Below are positions 25,061 through 36,689 of a stretch of 64,000 bases of DNA, piece after piece (within the stretch, counting starts at the first letter, position 1; every line of letters begins with the position of its first letter). This DNA is from Pseudoscleropodium purum (lineage: Eukaryota; Streptophyta; Bryopsida; Hypnales; Brachytheciaceae), in the NCBI GenBank assembly GCA_963969395.1, contig OZ017801.1:18295611-18359610 (forward strand), in the 5' to 3' direction. The notes beneath the pieces were generated by a model. It made no database searches. It was not told where the DNA came from and was given only the letters and a program-made list of their open reading frames with translations. The position numbers and the translations under genes were made by a program.

Positions 25061-25434
25061 TGCAGAAATTTTTCCTAATGTAGAAACAGAGATTGGAAGG
25101 ATCATATAATTTTTCAGAATTTTTTTACTCAAAAAATTATAATAACCATACATTTTTTAGTTAGACTGTGACCGTGTGACCTATACTGGTCATGTAGACT
25201 TCTCTATTTCCAACCATGGACTGGGTGCAAAATAAATAAGAGTTGATTGCAATATTGACAGCCTGACAACCAAAGATAATGCGCCACAACTTCACAGAAA
25301 GAGATCAATCTATTGATTGGAAATGGGCAGGTTGATCGAAAAATGGGTCGGCTCCTATATACTATACTATGGAGTATGAGTGTACGAATGTCTAAGTCTA
25401 ACCATTCCGAAACCACACCAAAACATTGTTTAAG

Positions 25435-25745
25435 GTAGTGTGCTCATAAAATGACCCTTTAAGGATTGTTGAACCTCTTTGATGACTTTCAAATGCCCAA
25501 AAATATTTTTCTTTATTTTATAATTGAAGAAAATTTGATGCAAAATCTAACATGAGTAATTTCATATTTTTTGGAGCTTTTTATGAATTACTTATGAATT
25601 TCCAAAGAATTTTGCGGTACGCACCTATTCTTGATCATAGGCCTTGCAAAACCCACTCACATGCAATTTGAAAAAAGATATGGCTTGATAAAAAAATAAG
25701 AATCGGCGCATTCAAAAAATATTACACAAGGTTCCTAACATGCAA
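25435..25745 (+). repeat. Repeat family R2, copy 2
   Basis: Direct diverged copy of 19,945-20,230, recognised by TTTCATATTTTTTGGAGCT and the following TTATGAATTTCCAAAGAATTTTGC. It begins the second copy of the R2-R3-R1 complex. Confidence 0.75.
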
Positions 25746-26399
25746 CCTTTATTAAACTTAAATGAACCCTACATTCTTTTAACATTTGTAAGGAGGCAAT
25801 TGAGCAATTAGAAAAATTAAGTGGACACACCTTCTTGTTGAAATGGATCTTCCCTGGCTCTTATTCCATCTATTGGTGAAGTATAAAGTAATGTATGACA
25901 AGTCTTAATTATGCTCTTACATTGTTGGCAGTTCATTTTAGAACCAATTATTATCCATTTAAGAGCTCCCTACATAACTATTTGAAGAAAAAGGTTACTT
26001 TTCCAACCACCTCCTATACCAAAGAGGCAGAGGCTCATTCTACATCTACTTCAAAACAAGCCCCCTATAGTGAACAAAATTTTCTTACATAGATCTTTCG
26101 CAAACACCAATCTTAGAATTGATCCCTAAAAGAGGTTGCCCTTGTTTGTATAGTCATCATACATAGAAGACCTAAAAATACAAGTGGCATTTATTGTAGC
26201 ATAGTTTGTTGTATGGGGCTAATTTTTTTTTTGTAGCCTTACTAGAATGATACAAGAGCATATTATAACATTTGTATAATTTTTGAATAAATAGAGAATT
26301 GTGAAAAAAAATCTTGTATTCACTTTAAAATGAAGGAATATAGAAACAATAGGCTACATTGCATATGGTTTTTACTTGCATTAGCCCCCAAATGCTTGA

Positions 26400-26860
26400 G
26401 GCACCCAATTCTAATGTTGAAAATAGTTAAAAGTTAAATAAAACCTAACAAAGTTGCTATTTTTAGTAATTTATATTTTTGAATTTTTTTTAGATCTAGT
26501 ATTAGCATTAAAAATTCAATTTTGAAAATGATTAATTATGATTTTTTTATTCAAGATTTTGTAGAAGGGTGTCCATTGAAATCTTGACTTTTTGTAGCAT
26601 TGACAACTCTTAAAAATGAGCTTCAAATACACTAGATCTTGAAGAAAAATTCACATTAGAAATTCATTTTTAAAAATTGAAGAGATTTTGAGAAGCCATA
26701 AATTGATCAAAGTTATGTATTTTATGTACTTTAACCTTATGTTTTTTTGGTGACCAATTTTTTAGATTTGACATGTGAAAAGAAGATTGAAAGACTTCGA
26801 ATCATTTTACAGTCTTAACAACCTCATAATCAAATATTATCTTCATTCATCTTTCAATAT
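26400..26860 (-). repeat. Repeat family R3, copy 2 (inverted)
   Basis: Reverse-complement copy of 20,980-21,440. It sits between R2 and R1 as in the first complex but in opposite orientation, so an inversion or separate insertion has occurred in one of the two complexes. Confidence 0.7.
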
Positions 26861-26999
26861 ATAAGTTTTTTTTCCCATGTAATTTATAACATATCTAGTT
26901 TCAATTTGTGCGGTTACAATTAAAAAAAACTAATAAAATTTATTGAAATGTTTGTTTTTTAAATGTTGAATTATTGCTCAAAAAGTCTTAAGTATTTAG

Positions 27000-27920
27000 G
27001 GATTGAAGTTTATTCCTTTAAGTTCTTTGATTATATTTTCACCAAAATACTCAAAAGCTTTTTTTGACAAATATAACTATAGAATCTTATATTAGAATAA
27101 CATGAAAACATGTGATAAATATTTCAAACGTTTCCATTGTGTAGATTGCAAGATATAAGCATTCAAATTCACTAAAATCAATTTTTGGGCCTTGCAAAAA
27201 AACAAGGCAGTTGCACTTTACAAGCTCTCTTTTCTATGAAAAAATGTTTAAAATGGTAGTGAATCTTTGGATTATTTTTCCTAGGCAAGTTTTCCACATG
27301 CTTGAAAATTTTTAGATCATTTGGAATTGTACAACATATAGGAAAAAAAATAGTTAGTAGGTAGTAGTAGAAAATAATTCAAAATATAAAATTATCAATA
27401 ATTGAAATATGGAATTGAAAAATTCCAATTCCAATGGTTAAAATGTTGTAGTAAACAATCTCCATCCTATAATTTTATTTTTTTCCAAAAATATTGAAAA
27501 TTGGGTAAGATAAAGAACTTCAAAGTTTATTTTAAAGTCTGGAGTCCACAACTACCCACAAACAAAAAAATCCTCATAACTTTTGACTCATTGATTAGAA
27601 TGGAATGATTCAAAGCTTTATATATATATAGGTAACTTTAGAAAATCAATTTCAATTTTTTGTTTATGAAAAAAGTGATTTTTTTTATTTGCTTTGATTG
27701 CCTTGTTACAAAAAGAAGTTACATTTCAAGCCATAACTTTTGGCTCTTTTATCCAAATTAAATGTCACGAAGTTTTGCTCACACAATAAATAAACATGCT
27801 ACACACATTCTATCAAAGTTTGGGCCAAAGATATGCTAATTGACAATCACAACATAGTGCCCAAAATTGCTATATTGCCTAAATTAGCAAGTTGATCTTT
27901 TAGGGATTAAGGTATACTCA
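27000..27920 (+). repeat. Repeat family R1, copy 2
   Basis: Direct copy of the 23.1 kb and 36.7 kb blocks with the same order of markers, for example GTAGATTGCAAGATATAAGC, ACAACATATAGGAAAAAAAA and AACTTTTGACTCATTGATTAG. It has no open frame. Confidence 0.75.
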
Positions 27921-29880
27921 TGCACCTCTTTGAAATCCAAATGTAGCTATTGAAAATGCCTAGGGGCAAAGTAGGATCACCTTAAGCCAAACAAATCTCT
28001 CTAACAAACATTAGTAAGTTGGAAAGTTTTCATTTTTTAATCACATTAAGACAATTTTGTAAGAATGTTGGGAGAAATCCAAGAGTGATATTTTATTAGA
28101 ATATGCAAAAGTTATAAGAGACTGAAGTTGAATTGGTAGATTTTTTGAAACACCATGCCCTATTTTCAATGTTCACACCTTCAAGAGAGTGCAACAAGTA
28201 TCTACTTTGGGGGGAGAAGAGCTACAACTTACATTTGGAAACATGCTTGGATTTGGGTGATCCTATGGCTTATATAGAGTTTGGAAATATTATCAGTAGC
28301 ATTATATGGAAAAAGTTACATGAAAGAAGTACTTTGAGAGTTGCAAGAATTAAGATGGTGGATTAGAAGAAGAAAAAGAACTCCAACCATTAAGTAGTTT
28401 GCATACATGAAGAGTCTATTTGGTATTCAAGAACTCAATTTATATTGAAAGCTTTGCCAACAACACTACAAAATAATCCTATTCCAACAATTTTAGATGG
28501 AAAATGCATAATTAATGCTTGGACTACCTAAACATTTTCTTTGGGGAACCAAAAATGCATAATCAATCCTTGGATTGCCTAAACATTTTCTATGGGAGAA
28601 CCAAAAATGTTTTTTTTTGTTGAAATTAGTAACTTTGGCGAGACTACTTTTTCTTTCACAATGAAATAGTTCATTAGATTAGAAATGATGGAGACTCTTT
28701 TTGTTTTTTTACATTAGGAAAATTGCAATTGGTTGAAAGTCAAAATAACATGTCATATAAGAGGGACAAACAAAGGATTTATTATCCAAAATAATGACCT
28801 TGTATTTTGCTAAGATGCACTTGGTCAAACGACTATATGAACCATTGATTATGTTTTTATCAAGTATTTTATCATATTTTTATACAACTTCATGTGACAT
28901 ACTTGTCTTCACATTTTGAAATTCTATATTAGCTACAAAAGAGAGATTTTATCCTAATTATAACTATTTCAATCCTATTTTTCTATAATAATTAATCTTC
29001 TATATTTTGATTGGCCTACAAACATTTTATCCTTGTCTCAAATTAAAAAAACAAAAAATTTGAATGACCTATTATAGATTTACGGAGACATTTATATCTA
29101 GAAACTTATTTAAGGCATTTAAACTTTTCATTATCATTTAGTATACAAGGTAAAAATATGCAAAACCAATAGTTTAAGAAAACTCACACTAAAATTAGAA
29201 TCTTGGATTTATGGGCATCAAATATACATTAAGAAAACCTAATGTTATCTTTATTTTTCATTTCAAACATGAGACCCACAACAAATCAATTCTTAAGTTG
29301 CTCCAACCAAAAAAAAAGATTGGAGTTCGTTTTCTTTGCTTAGTGTTGATTTGAGGTATTCCTAAGGTGAAAACACCTATAATCGTTATTAAACACATTT
29401 TTGACAAGTAAAATTCTTTTGAAAGTGTCCCCTAAAATGCGATTAAGCCATTCCTATATTTAATTGTGATTGGTTGATGGTTGATTTTTTTAATTTCCAT
29501 TTCCTATATGACAATTTCAATAGTCTAGGAAGCTTCCTCTTTGAAAATTCATAGTAATTATATATATTATCCAAAAATTCTATTATTTAAAAAAAATTCA
29601 TGATTTTCAACTACTAATACAACAAAAATACTTATTTCTTAAAAAAGGTGACTTCAACTATGCTAAATTGCTTATTACCCATAGTAGACACAAATGACTG
29701 CAAGTCCATTGTGAACAAAATTGTAATGGTGGTGCACATTCCAACTTTGAAATAACATAATTTTGCCTACAATGAATTTGCTCCCATTTTTACCTACAAT
29801 TCCACAAATGGGCTTACTTACGTTAGACAATTTTGGGTGATTTTTCACCTTTCCTTGGTTTACAATCCTGAAAGTACAAA
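27921..29880. other. AT-rich DNA without a recognisable gene
   Basis: The only longer frame (28,133-28,366, + strand, 77 codons) is protein-like in composition (NKYLLWGEKSYNLHLETCL) but matches nothing I know. A 60-base stretch near 28,497-28,620 is duplicated in tandem (ACCAAAAATG and TTGCCTAAACATTTTCT recur). Nothing else is supported. Confidence 0.4.
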
Positions 29881-30405
29881 GTGAGTTTTGAATTGGTCAG
29901 ATATATCCATTCCGAAGGGTTTGGTGAGACTGATGGAGAGTGCCATACTGCAATACCACATCAAGTGTGTGATATTAGAGAAAAGTATGTGATATTAGAG
30001 AAAGTACGGACGTATTATTCATCCTTTTCCGAGCACTCTTTCCGCAGCCTGAGGTGTGCAGTGAGTCACCCCAACGTGCCCAACCTGGGAGATCTTTTGC
30101 AAGCATACTTTAGTAATTTCCTCCTGTTTTGGTGGTGTTTCCTGGAGCTTGGATTCAGCATCAAACAACTAACCCCCCTCCCCACGCCTGTTGTTGAATG
30201 ATCCCTCACCTTGCTTCTTGCACCTCGAGCTCAAGCTCTTAGTTCAGTTCCCTTGCTCTTCATCTTCACTTCCTCCCAGCGCCTGCAAAGTTTCAACCGT
30301 TACTAATTGTGCTCGCCTTCGAGAACATCACTAGTTTCTCTTGTTCTTCTTGTTCTTGTTCTTGCCATCTTTGAGTAGCCAACCTCTAGAAGTAGTCAAA
30401 GGACG
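29881..30405 (+). promoter_or_regulatory. Probable promoter and leader of the HMA-fold gene
   Basis: The composition changes from AT-rich repeat to mixed, gene-like sequence about 500 bases before the ATG at 30,406. A GTGATATTAGAGAAA stretch occurs twice in tandem near 29,970 and 29,990. A 106-codon frame here is unrecognised and probably not coding. No clear TATA box is visible. The assignment rests on position and composition only. Confidence 0.35.
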
Positions 30406-32760
30406 ATGTCGTCGAGTTATATGACCGAGGTGAGTTCTTCCCGGCCTGTTTTTTTGGAACTCTAAGAGAGCTTGCTTTACTTCTTGCCTTGTGTAGCTTA
30501 GGCTAAGAGAGAGGGTGGTTGTGGGATAGACAAGTGAGAAACTCTCGCTTGACTTGTGCGACTGTGCACATCTTTGCATGTGCTCGTGCACCAAGTGAAT
30601 TTTCATTTTTCAGGCTCTTCGCAATTGCTAGAACGTTGTTAAGGTTTGAAGATCTTAGTTTGGTCAAGCCATCACCATTAATAGTGGCTTGTTTCGAAAA
30701 TTTCTTGTTTACTCTCTTGTAGAATCAGTTACTGATGAAGCGAATTCTTGGTGTGTGTGTGTGTGTGTTGTGATGTTGTCCACAGCTGTTCTATGGCAAG
30801 CCGGAGCCTGTGTGGGTCATCAACAACCGGCGAAGGGGCATGGGAGGACTCTCAGATTCGTACTATCAGTCGGGATCTTACGGGGGTCAGGGATACGGGT
30901 CTGGCTACGGCAGTGGTCGTGGCTCGTCTACGTTGCCGGTACTTATCGATCTTATTATTTGATTTGTATACAAACATGTTCGTGTCATCTTGGGTTTCTT
31001 GGGTTTCTTACTCTGGCTTCTGGAAGTGACGAGCTTCGTTCTTGGTCTTGCAGGATGTGACTATCCGGACCCCTCTGATGGACATGAACGACGTTGCGAG
31101 GATCAAGAATTCTTTAAGTGTTCAAGGTTAGTTCTCTTTGTCCCTTGTCTATTGGGCTTGCGCTGGCTAGGAGTACTCTCACATCACCAAGTTTATGTAA
31201 AATCTTACCATTTAATGAAATTTCGTAGGTAGTTGCGTCCCAGGTTGATTAGTCAGTCTTTGTTTTCACAATAATGCTTAACAACACTTTGTTACGATAA
31301 AGTCAGCAATTGCACAATTCCTGTATATATGGTCAGAATCTGTCGTGCTATGTACACATTGATTGGACAGCTTTCACATTTTGTGAAACTTGTTGAGTTG
31401 TGAACACATGTGAGGCTGCATTTAGAATCCGTTTGTTCCCCACTGGACGAGTGCTACATTTTAAGTTGACAGTGTGAGTGCACTTTTCAACGCTTCATGC
31501 ACTTCGAGGACAGGGTCTTCAACTAGATTTAAGGGGATGGGTAGGTTTAGCCCCTGCTTAGCTTCCTCCAACCCTAGGGAACTTTGGAAGGGGACAATTT
31601 TGGCACGTTAACCCTTGGCTGAAAGCACTACTAGCCCCGTGCACAGTTTAGCCAATCCCTCGATCCTCCGAGTGATGTGAGAGCACATTTAATAGCTCAT
31701 GTATCCTCAAGAGAGTTGTCCTTATAAGAGGTTTGCGTATACACCACCCTAGTATATGTACATCGTGACAAAAGTTGAATCCCTGGACGGCATGGCACAT
31801 TCCTAATCCTACTTAGGCTATGTCATTGTCATATGGGTGTTCTACCACTTGGAAATTAAATGGAATCATAGGGTAAAATCGATCAGACTTCAAAGTGGTT
31901 TAGTATACTTCAGAATTGAACGTTTGATGATCACCGAAATTTGTGAGTGGTGGCAGTAGAAACAGAAGAAAAGAAATTTCTGTTTTAATTGTGCATTTAC
32001 AGCAGTTTACAACGCGTTGTGCGACATTTTTGTATCTTGCTTAGTCTGACATTTTTTCACATGGGTGGTCAACAACCTGGGATTTGAATGGAGTCATAGG
32101 ATCAAATCGATCAGTCTACAAAGTTGTCAAGTATACTTCAAATGCACGTTTGATGGTCACCGACGTTTGTGAATGGTGACAGTAGAAACAGAAATTTATG
32201 TTTGAACTATTGCATTTACAGTAGTTTACAACGCGTTGAGCGACATTCATGAATCTTGCATAGTATATGACTGTTTGTCACCTCGGAGGCGAACTACTTG
32301 GGAATCGAATGGAGCCATCAGATAGAATGGATCAGTCTGCAAAGTGATTAACTATACTTCAAGTATACATTTTATGATCACCGTTTGCGAGTGTTGACAT
32401 TAGGAAACTGAAATTTATGTTTCAACTGTCGCATTTTCAGGAGTCTACAACGTGGTGTGCGACATTCCAGCGCAGTCCGTGCGGGTGTCCTCCAACCTGT
32501 CTCCGCGGACGGTGGTGGAGCTCATCCGGCAGGCGATGGGGAGTGCCACCATCATCAACTACGTGGATCCAATGCAGCCCACCTTCACATCCGGGCGAGA
32601 CAGCATGCGCTACTCGTCCTACGACGACTCCTACTCTTACGACGGCCGGACGGGGTACAACCCCGCGTACAGCGCTCCTTACAACGGCCGCTCTTACGAT
32701 AATGAGTTTCGGCCTTCGAGCTATGGCGGTCGGAGCGGTTATGGCAGCAGCCTCTACTGA
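30406..32760 (+). CDS. Heavy-metal-associated-fold protein with lost metal site, four exons
   Basis: Coding exons are 30,406-30,429, 30,786-30,938, 31,054-31,126 and 32,441-32,760. They join in frame at GT-AG sites to give 189 residues. Residues 60-118 read like a plant HMA (ferredoxin-like) domain: a DVTIRTPLMDMNDVARIKNS strand-helix start, then VYNVVCDIPAQSVRV and a TVVELIRQAMG helix. The metal-binding CxxC of HMA proteins is replaced by MDMND, so copper or zinc binding as in the typical family is unlikely. Before the domain is a Gly/Tyr/Ser-rich stretch (residues 36-57). After it comes a long Tyr/Ser/Gly-rich tail (about 125-189). The C-terminus (SSLY) has no CaaX box, so it is not a prenylated HIPP. 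The role is unknown; HMA-like plant proteins without the cysteines are usually thought to act in protein contacts. Intron 1 carries a (TG)n tract at 30,750-30,768. Confidence 0.8.
31785..32462 (+). repeat. Three 219-base tandem copies spanning the intron 3/exon 4 junction
   Basis: The last 200 or so bases of intron 3 and the first 20-odd bases of exon 4 occur three times in tandem. The acceptor AG of the true exon is at 32,439-32,440. Equivalent AGs lie at 32,220-32,221 and 32,001-32,002, exactly 219 apart each time. Each is followed by an exon-4-like sequence (AGTTTACAACGCGTTG, against AGTCTACAACGTGGTG in exon 4). Other shared markers are GATCAGTCT(A/G)CAAAGT, GTATACTTCA and CAGTAGAAACAGAA. 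The two upstream copies are decoy acceptors. Confidence 0.88.
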
Positions 32761-33240
32761 TTTCCCAGACAGTGAAGGTGAAAGACTGTCTCCCAACAAG
32801 CGTATCATGGATACTCTAGAAGCCATCCAACTGGTTTGGGTAGGCAAGAGGGTGTCTTGAGTTCTGTGAGCTCCACATTGGGGGTTCTCTGAAAGCCTTG
32901 AAAATGCCTTGAAAATGAGAGACCCTCTTTTCAGTCTGAATTTGGTAGGAGAAACAGGACTTCAGGGTATGTTTTTCCAAGTGACAGTTTTAGGTGTTGC
33001 ACTTTCTGTGAGTCGCAAACCGAACTAAGGAAGCAAGACCCAAATGCGACACTTTTAGTGCTGAGCTTTGTTATTTGAAAACCCAAATTTTTATATGGAT
33101 TTATTTGTGAAGCATATGTAGAAGGTTCCAATGCACCAATTAATTGCATTGTTTGTAATAGTTGCTTGGTTTAAAAAGTTTTTTTTGGTAGATGTGTTGA
33201 AGTGTAGACTTTAAAAAAAACCGACTTGTATAAATGGGCA
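32761..33240 (+). other. 3' flank of the HMA-fold gene
   Basis: Gene-like composition continues for about 400 bases past the stop and then turns AT-rich. This is probably the 3' untranslated region. No clear single polyadenylation signal can be named, and no other gene is seen. Confidence 0.4.
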
Positions 33241-33264
33241 TTATGTAAGGTTTACTAGCCTATT

Positions 33265-34065
33265 GTCATTTAGATTTGCAATTTGGGTATCTTGTGTAGT
33301 GTGTTTATTGACTTGTATTTTTAGAGAAAAAATTAGGTATCTTGTAGAGTGTGCTTATCAACTCTTATATTTTTAGAGAAAGAATTAGTTGAGGGAACTA
33401 AATGAACTAATTAGTTGATTTGTAATTTGGATATCATGTGTAGTGTACTTACTAACTTGTATTTTAGAGAAAGAATTAGGTATCTTGTACAATGTGCTTA
33501 TTGACTCTTCTATTTTTAGAGAAAGAATTAGTTGAGTGAACTAAGTGAACTAATTAGTTGATTTGCAATTTGGGTATCTTTTGCAATGCAGTGTGTTTAT
33601 TGACTCTTCTATTTTTAGAGAAAGAATTAGTTGAGTGAACTAAGTGAACTAATTAGTTGATTTGCGATTTGGGTATCTTTTGCAATGCAGTGTGTTTATT
33701 GACTCTTCTATTTTTAGAGAAAGAATTAGTTGAGTGAACTAAGTGAACTAATTAGTTGATTTGCAATTTGGGTATCTTTTGCAATGCAGTGTGTTTATTG
33801 ACTCTTATATTTTTAGAGAAAGAATCAATTGAGTTCATAGTGTACTTTATTGACTCTTATATTTTTAGAGAAAGAATCAATTAAGTTCATAGTGTGCTTA
33901 TTGACTCTTGTATTTTTAGAAAAAGAATTAGTTGAGTTCATAGTGTGTTTATTGACTCTTGTATTTTTTTTAAAAGAATAAGTTGAGTTTATAGTGTGCT
34001 TATTCTCTTGTATTTTTAGAGAAAGAGTTAGTTGGGTGAACTCAAATACAAGAGAATTCATATTA
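33265..34065 (+). repeat. Two-level tandem repeat, 99-base then about 51-base units
   Basis: TTGCAATGCA recurs at 33,581, 33,680 and 33,779, so the central units are 99 bases long and nearly identical. From about 33,800 a shortened unit of about 51 bases (TGACTCTTATATTTTTAGAG plus a GAATTAGTTGAGTTCATAGT-like half) repeats four to five times. The minus-strand frame across it is simply a 17-residue echo of the 51-base unit. Related sequence in inverted orientation lies at 37,640-37,830 and 39,000-39,330. Confidence 0.85.
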
Positions 34066-34240
34066 ATCTAATAAGGACTAAAATTGATATAAATTGGTGT
34101 AAAAATGTTAAACCATCACCTGCCACCTTAATCTTGTTTGATGAGTGGCCGTGTTTTGATAGCATAAATAACACCATTTAACATTCTAATAGCACCTCTT
34201 TTATTGCTTGAAGTTGCAACTTGTTTTCACAAGCATTTGT
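34066..34240 (+). repeat. Repeat family R4, inverted partner of 39,005-39,225
   Basis: GGACTAAAATTGATATAAATT and, further on, AACATTCTAATAGCACCTCTTTTATTG match the reverse complement of 39,005-39,225 in the same order. The sequence continues from the tandem array on its left. Confidence 0.65.
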
Positions 34241-34439
34241 TCATAACTAAGCCCGAGCACTTGATCTAACATTTAACCCTCTAAGGCCAAACAAAGCAAA
34301 AAATGACCTATGATGTACAGTACAAAAAGATATACATACAATGTGTTGCTATGACTAAGGAATTCATTGGGTGAAGGCTTTGCTAGACAAAGGTGAGAAA
34401 GACATACACATTCTCTTGTGTAGGGTTTGTTCTAAATTT

Positions 34440-35700
34440 TTCATACTCTATATATCTAGGGCTATGCTTCTGAAATCACACGCACCAAGGAACAAGAATC
34501 TCAACTAGGAACTCTTGGAAAAAAAGCCAAGAACAAGACTGATGAGCTTCCAATTGTACTCAAAGCCAAATTGTTTGATATTACTCATCTTTCCAAGTCC
34601 TTTTGGTGTGGTTCTAGTGAAGTTGTTGGAACCAACATCAAATTGACTAGGGATGTAAAATTTCCCCCAAAAGGGGAAATAGGGCATGTCAAATTGTTGT
34701 TTTTCAAATCTAGCACTAGCAACTCGCTTAGGGTTCTAAGGGCAGGAGGAATTTCACCACTAAAATTGTTTTCCTCGAGAATAAGCCTTTGAAGCTTCAT
34801 CAACAACTCCAATTCATTTGGAATGTGACCTACAAAATATAAAATAGTGTTTTTATGGATATTAGAATCATCGAAAGCAATTGCAATTTAGCACAAAAAG
34901 TATTAGCCTTGCTTTGATAAGACCTAATAACCATGTGTATTGTAGCCTATTAAAGTGTGTACTTCTAAAATTTTCACTTTTTGCTACTAAGCCTATTTTC
35001 TATTCTTAGACTGGTCAAATTTTCATATGTTCTTGTTGGCAAGTGAAAGGAGGTTTCAACACACCAGAGAATATGGCGTTTGGATAATGTATGCAAAAGT
35101 TATTAAGGAACAAAGTTTGGTAGTAAAAGCATTTCTTCCACATAGGTACAGAACTGACTTTGGAGTTGTATACATAATGTAGATGGTGGTTTAAGGTCAA
35201 TGGTACATTTGGGTGTACCTACCTTAGCACCTTCAACCATTTCTGAATATTTCCCTAGAAAAAAATATAAGTAAACCTAATGCATCATTGGTAATGGAAA
35301 AATGATTTGAAGATTCATAAAAATTAGCACAACAATATCACGAAGGTGTGCAAGTTTAAAATTTTACAGACTTGAAATCTTCCTTACAAATTAAACAATT
35401 ACACATTGAGACTCACTTGAGAAGTCGTTACTATCCAACCACAACTGTGTAGTTCATACAAGTCACCAAGAGCTTGTAGGAATACTCCCATTCAACTAAT
35501 TGTTTGTAAACGATATAAGCTTCAAATTTTGACATTTACTCAAGTTGCTTGAAAGAGTTCCACAAATTTCATTGTTGTTGATCTCCAAACTCTAGCATCC
35601 ATTTGCCTCAATAATTTCTTACCTTCTTACCTCCATCCAACAAAACCTTCACCTAGCAAATCTCCAAGTTGCAACATATCTTGTATTCGTAGATTTTCTA
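34440..35700 (-). pseudogene. Leucine-rich-repeat gene remnant
   Basis: On the minus strand a splice-acceptor-like site near 34,830 is followed by GHIPNELELLMKLQRLILEE and then NNFSGEIPPALRTLSELLVL, the xxLxLxxNxFxGxIP pattern of plant extracellular LRR proteins. The frame then shifts; FDVGSNNFT and NIKQFGF appear in another frame. Further upstream on that strand (35,390-35,640) LEINNNEICGTLSSNLSKCQ and LWLDSNDF are again LRR-like, with stops between. No kinase or transmembrane part is seen. This is a decayed fragment of a receptor-like LRR gene. Confidence 0.7.
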
Positions 35701-35739
35701 TATTGTATGTGGCCAAATGCCTAGGTGTTAAAGATGTAG

Positions 35740-35850
35740 TTCATTAAATGTTTAACTTTAGGCAATAAAAGAGGTGCTTTTAGAATGTTAGACTTGTGCT
35801 TTCAAAACATTCATAAAAAATTCATCTTCAACCTTTTTAAATCTTGTAAG
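35740..35850 (+). repeat. R4-related fragment
   Basis: GAGGTGCTTTTAGAATGTTA, followed by a CTTGTGCTTT(C/T)(A/C)AAA stretch, matches 39,040-39,090 in the same orientation and the reverse of 34,180-34,215. Confidence 0.6.
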
Positions 35851-36043
35851 GACGTGGGCCTCCATAACCAAGGTAGTCATCAAAATTCTCCAATTATTGT
35901 ACCAATAGGTACATTTTCTTTTTCTACAATTGATAGTAAAGTCATCCATTAAATGAGATTTGAGGGCATAGGAGGTTGTTTTAGGTTTACTCCCAAAGGT
36001 ATAAACCAATGCACTATTACTCAAAATATGTAATTAATTAATA

Positions 36044-36400
36044 ATTTTAAAATATTATTTTATTTTTAAAATATTATTTTATTTTTAAAATATTATTTTA
36101 TTTTTAAAATATTATTTTATTTTTAAAATATTATTTTATTTTTAAAATATTATTTTATTTTTAAAATATTATTTTATTTTTAAAATATTATTTTATTTTT
36201 AAAATATTATTTTATTTTTAAAATATTATTTTATTTTTAAAATATTATTTTATTTTTAAAATATTATTTTATTTTTAAAATATTATTTTATTTTTAAAAT
36301 ATTATTTTATTTTTAAAATATTATTTTATTTTTAAAATATTATTTTATTTTTAAAATATTATTTTATTTTTAAAATATTATTTTATTTTTAAAATATTAA
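36044..36400. repeat. Minisatellite of about 18-19 perfect 19-base A/T-only units
   Basis: The unit AAAATATTATTTTATTTTT repeats head to tail with a strict 19-base period and almost no variation over about 355 bases. It contains only A and T. Its near-perfect homogeneity contrasts with the heavily diverged repeats around it, so it is recent or kept uniform. Such DNA unwinds easily and can attach to the nuclear matrix, but no function is shown. Confidence 0.95.
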
Positions 36401-36689
36401 AATAGAAATTGAATAATATTATCTAATGGTAGTCTCTCAACCACTTCAGATTTTTGATGTAGCAAAGTTTCCTATCATTTGTAAACAAGGATTTTTTCCA
36501 TTTAAAAAAATTAAAATTGTTTCTTTTTTGCATGTCATTAAATTGTCTAGTACAATTTAGGTCTTGCATTTGTTTTAATTTTTTAATATTTTTTAAACTT
36601 GGCTATTGTTCATCCAAGAACTTGCAACCTGTTCAAGACCTCTATCTCATCTAATGTATCAAACCACTTTGGTATACAATGTCCTTATA

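Noticed and set aside
33825..34061. Minus-strand 78-codon repetitive peptide
   Set aside because: It is only the translation of the 51-base tandem unit. No start context or conservation is visible.
36044..36400. CRISPR-like array
   Set aside because: Units are contiguous without spacers and consist only of A and T. The sequence is a eukaryotic minisatellite.
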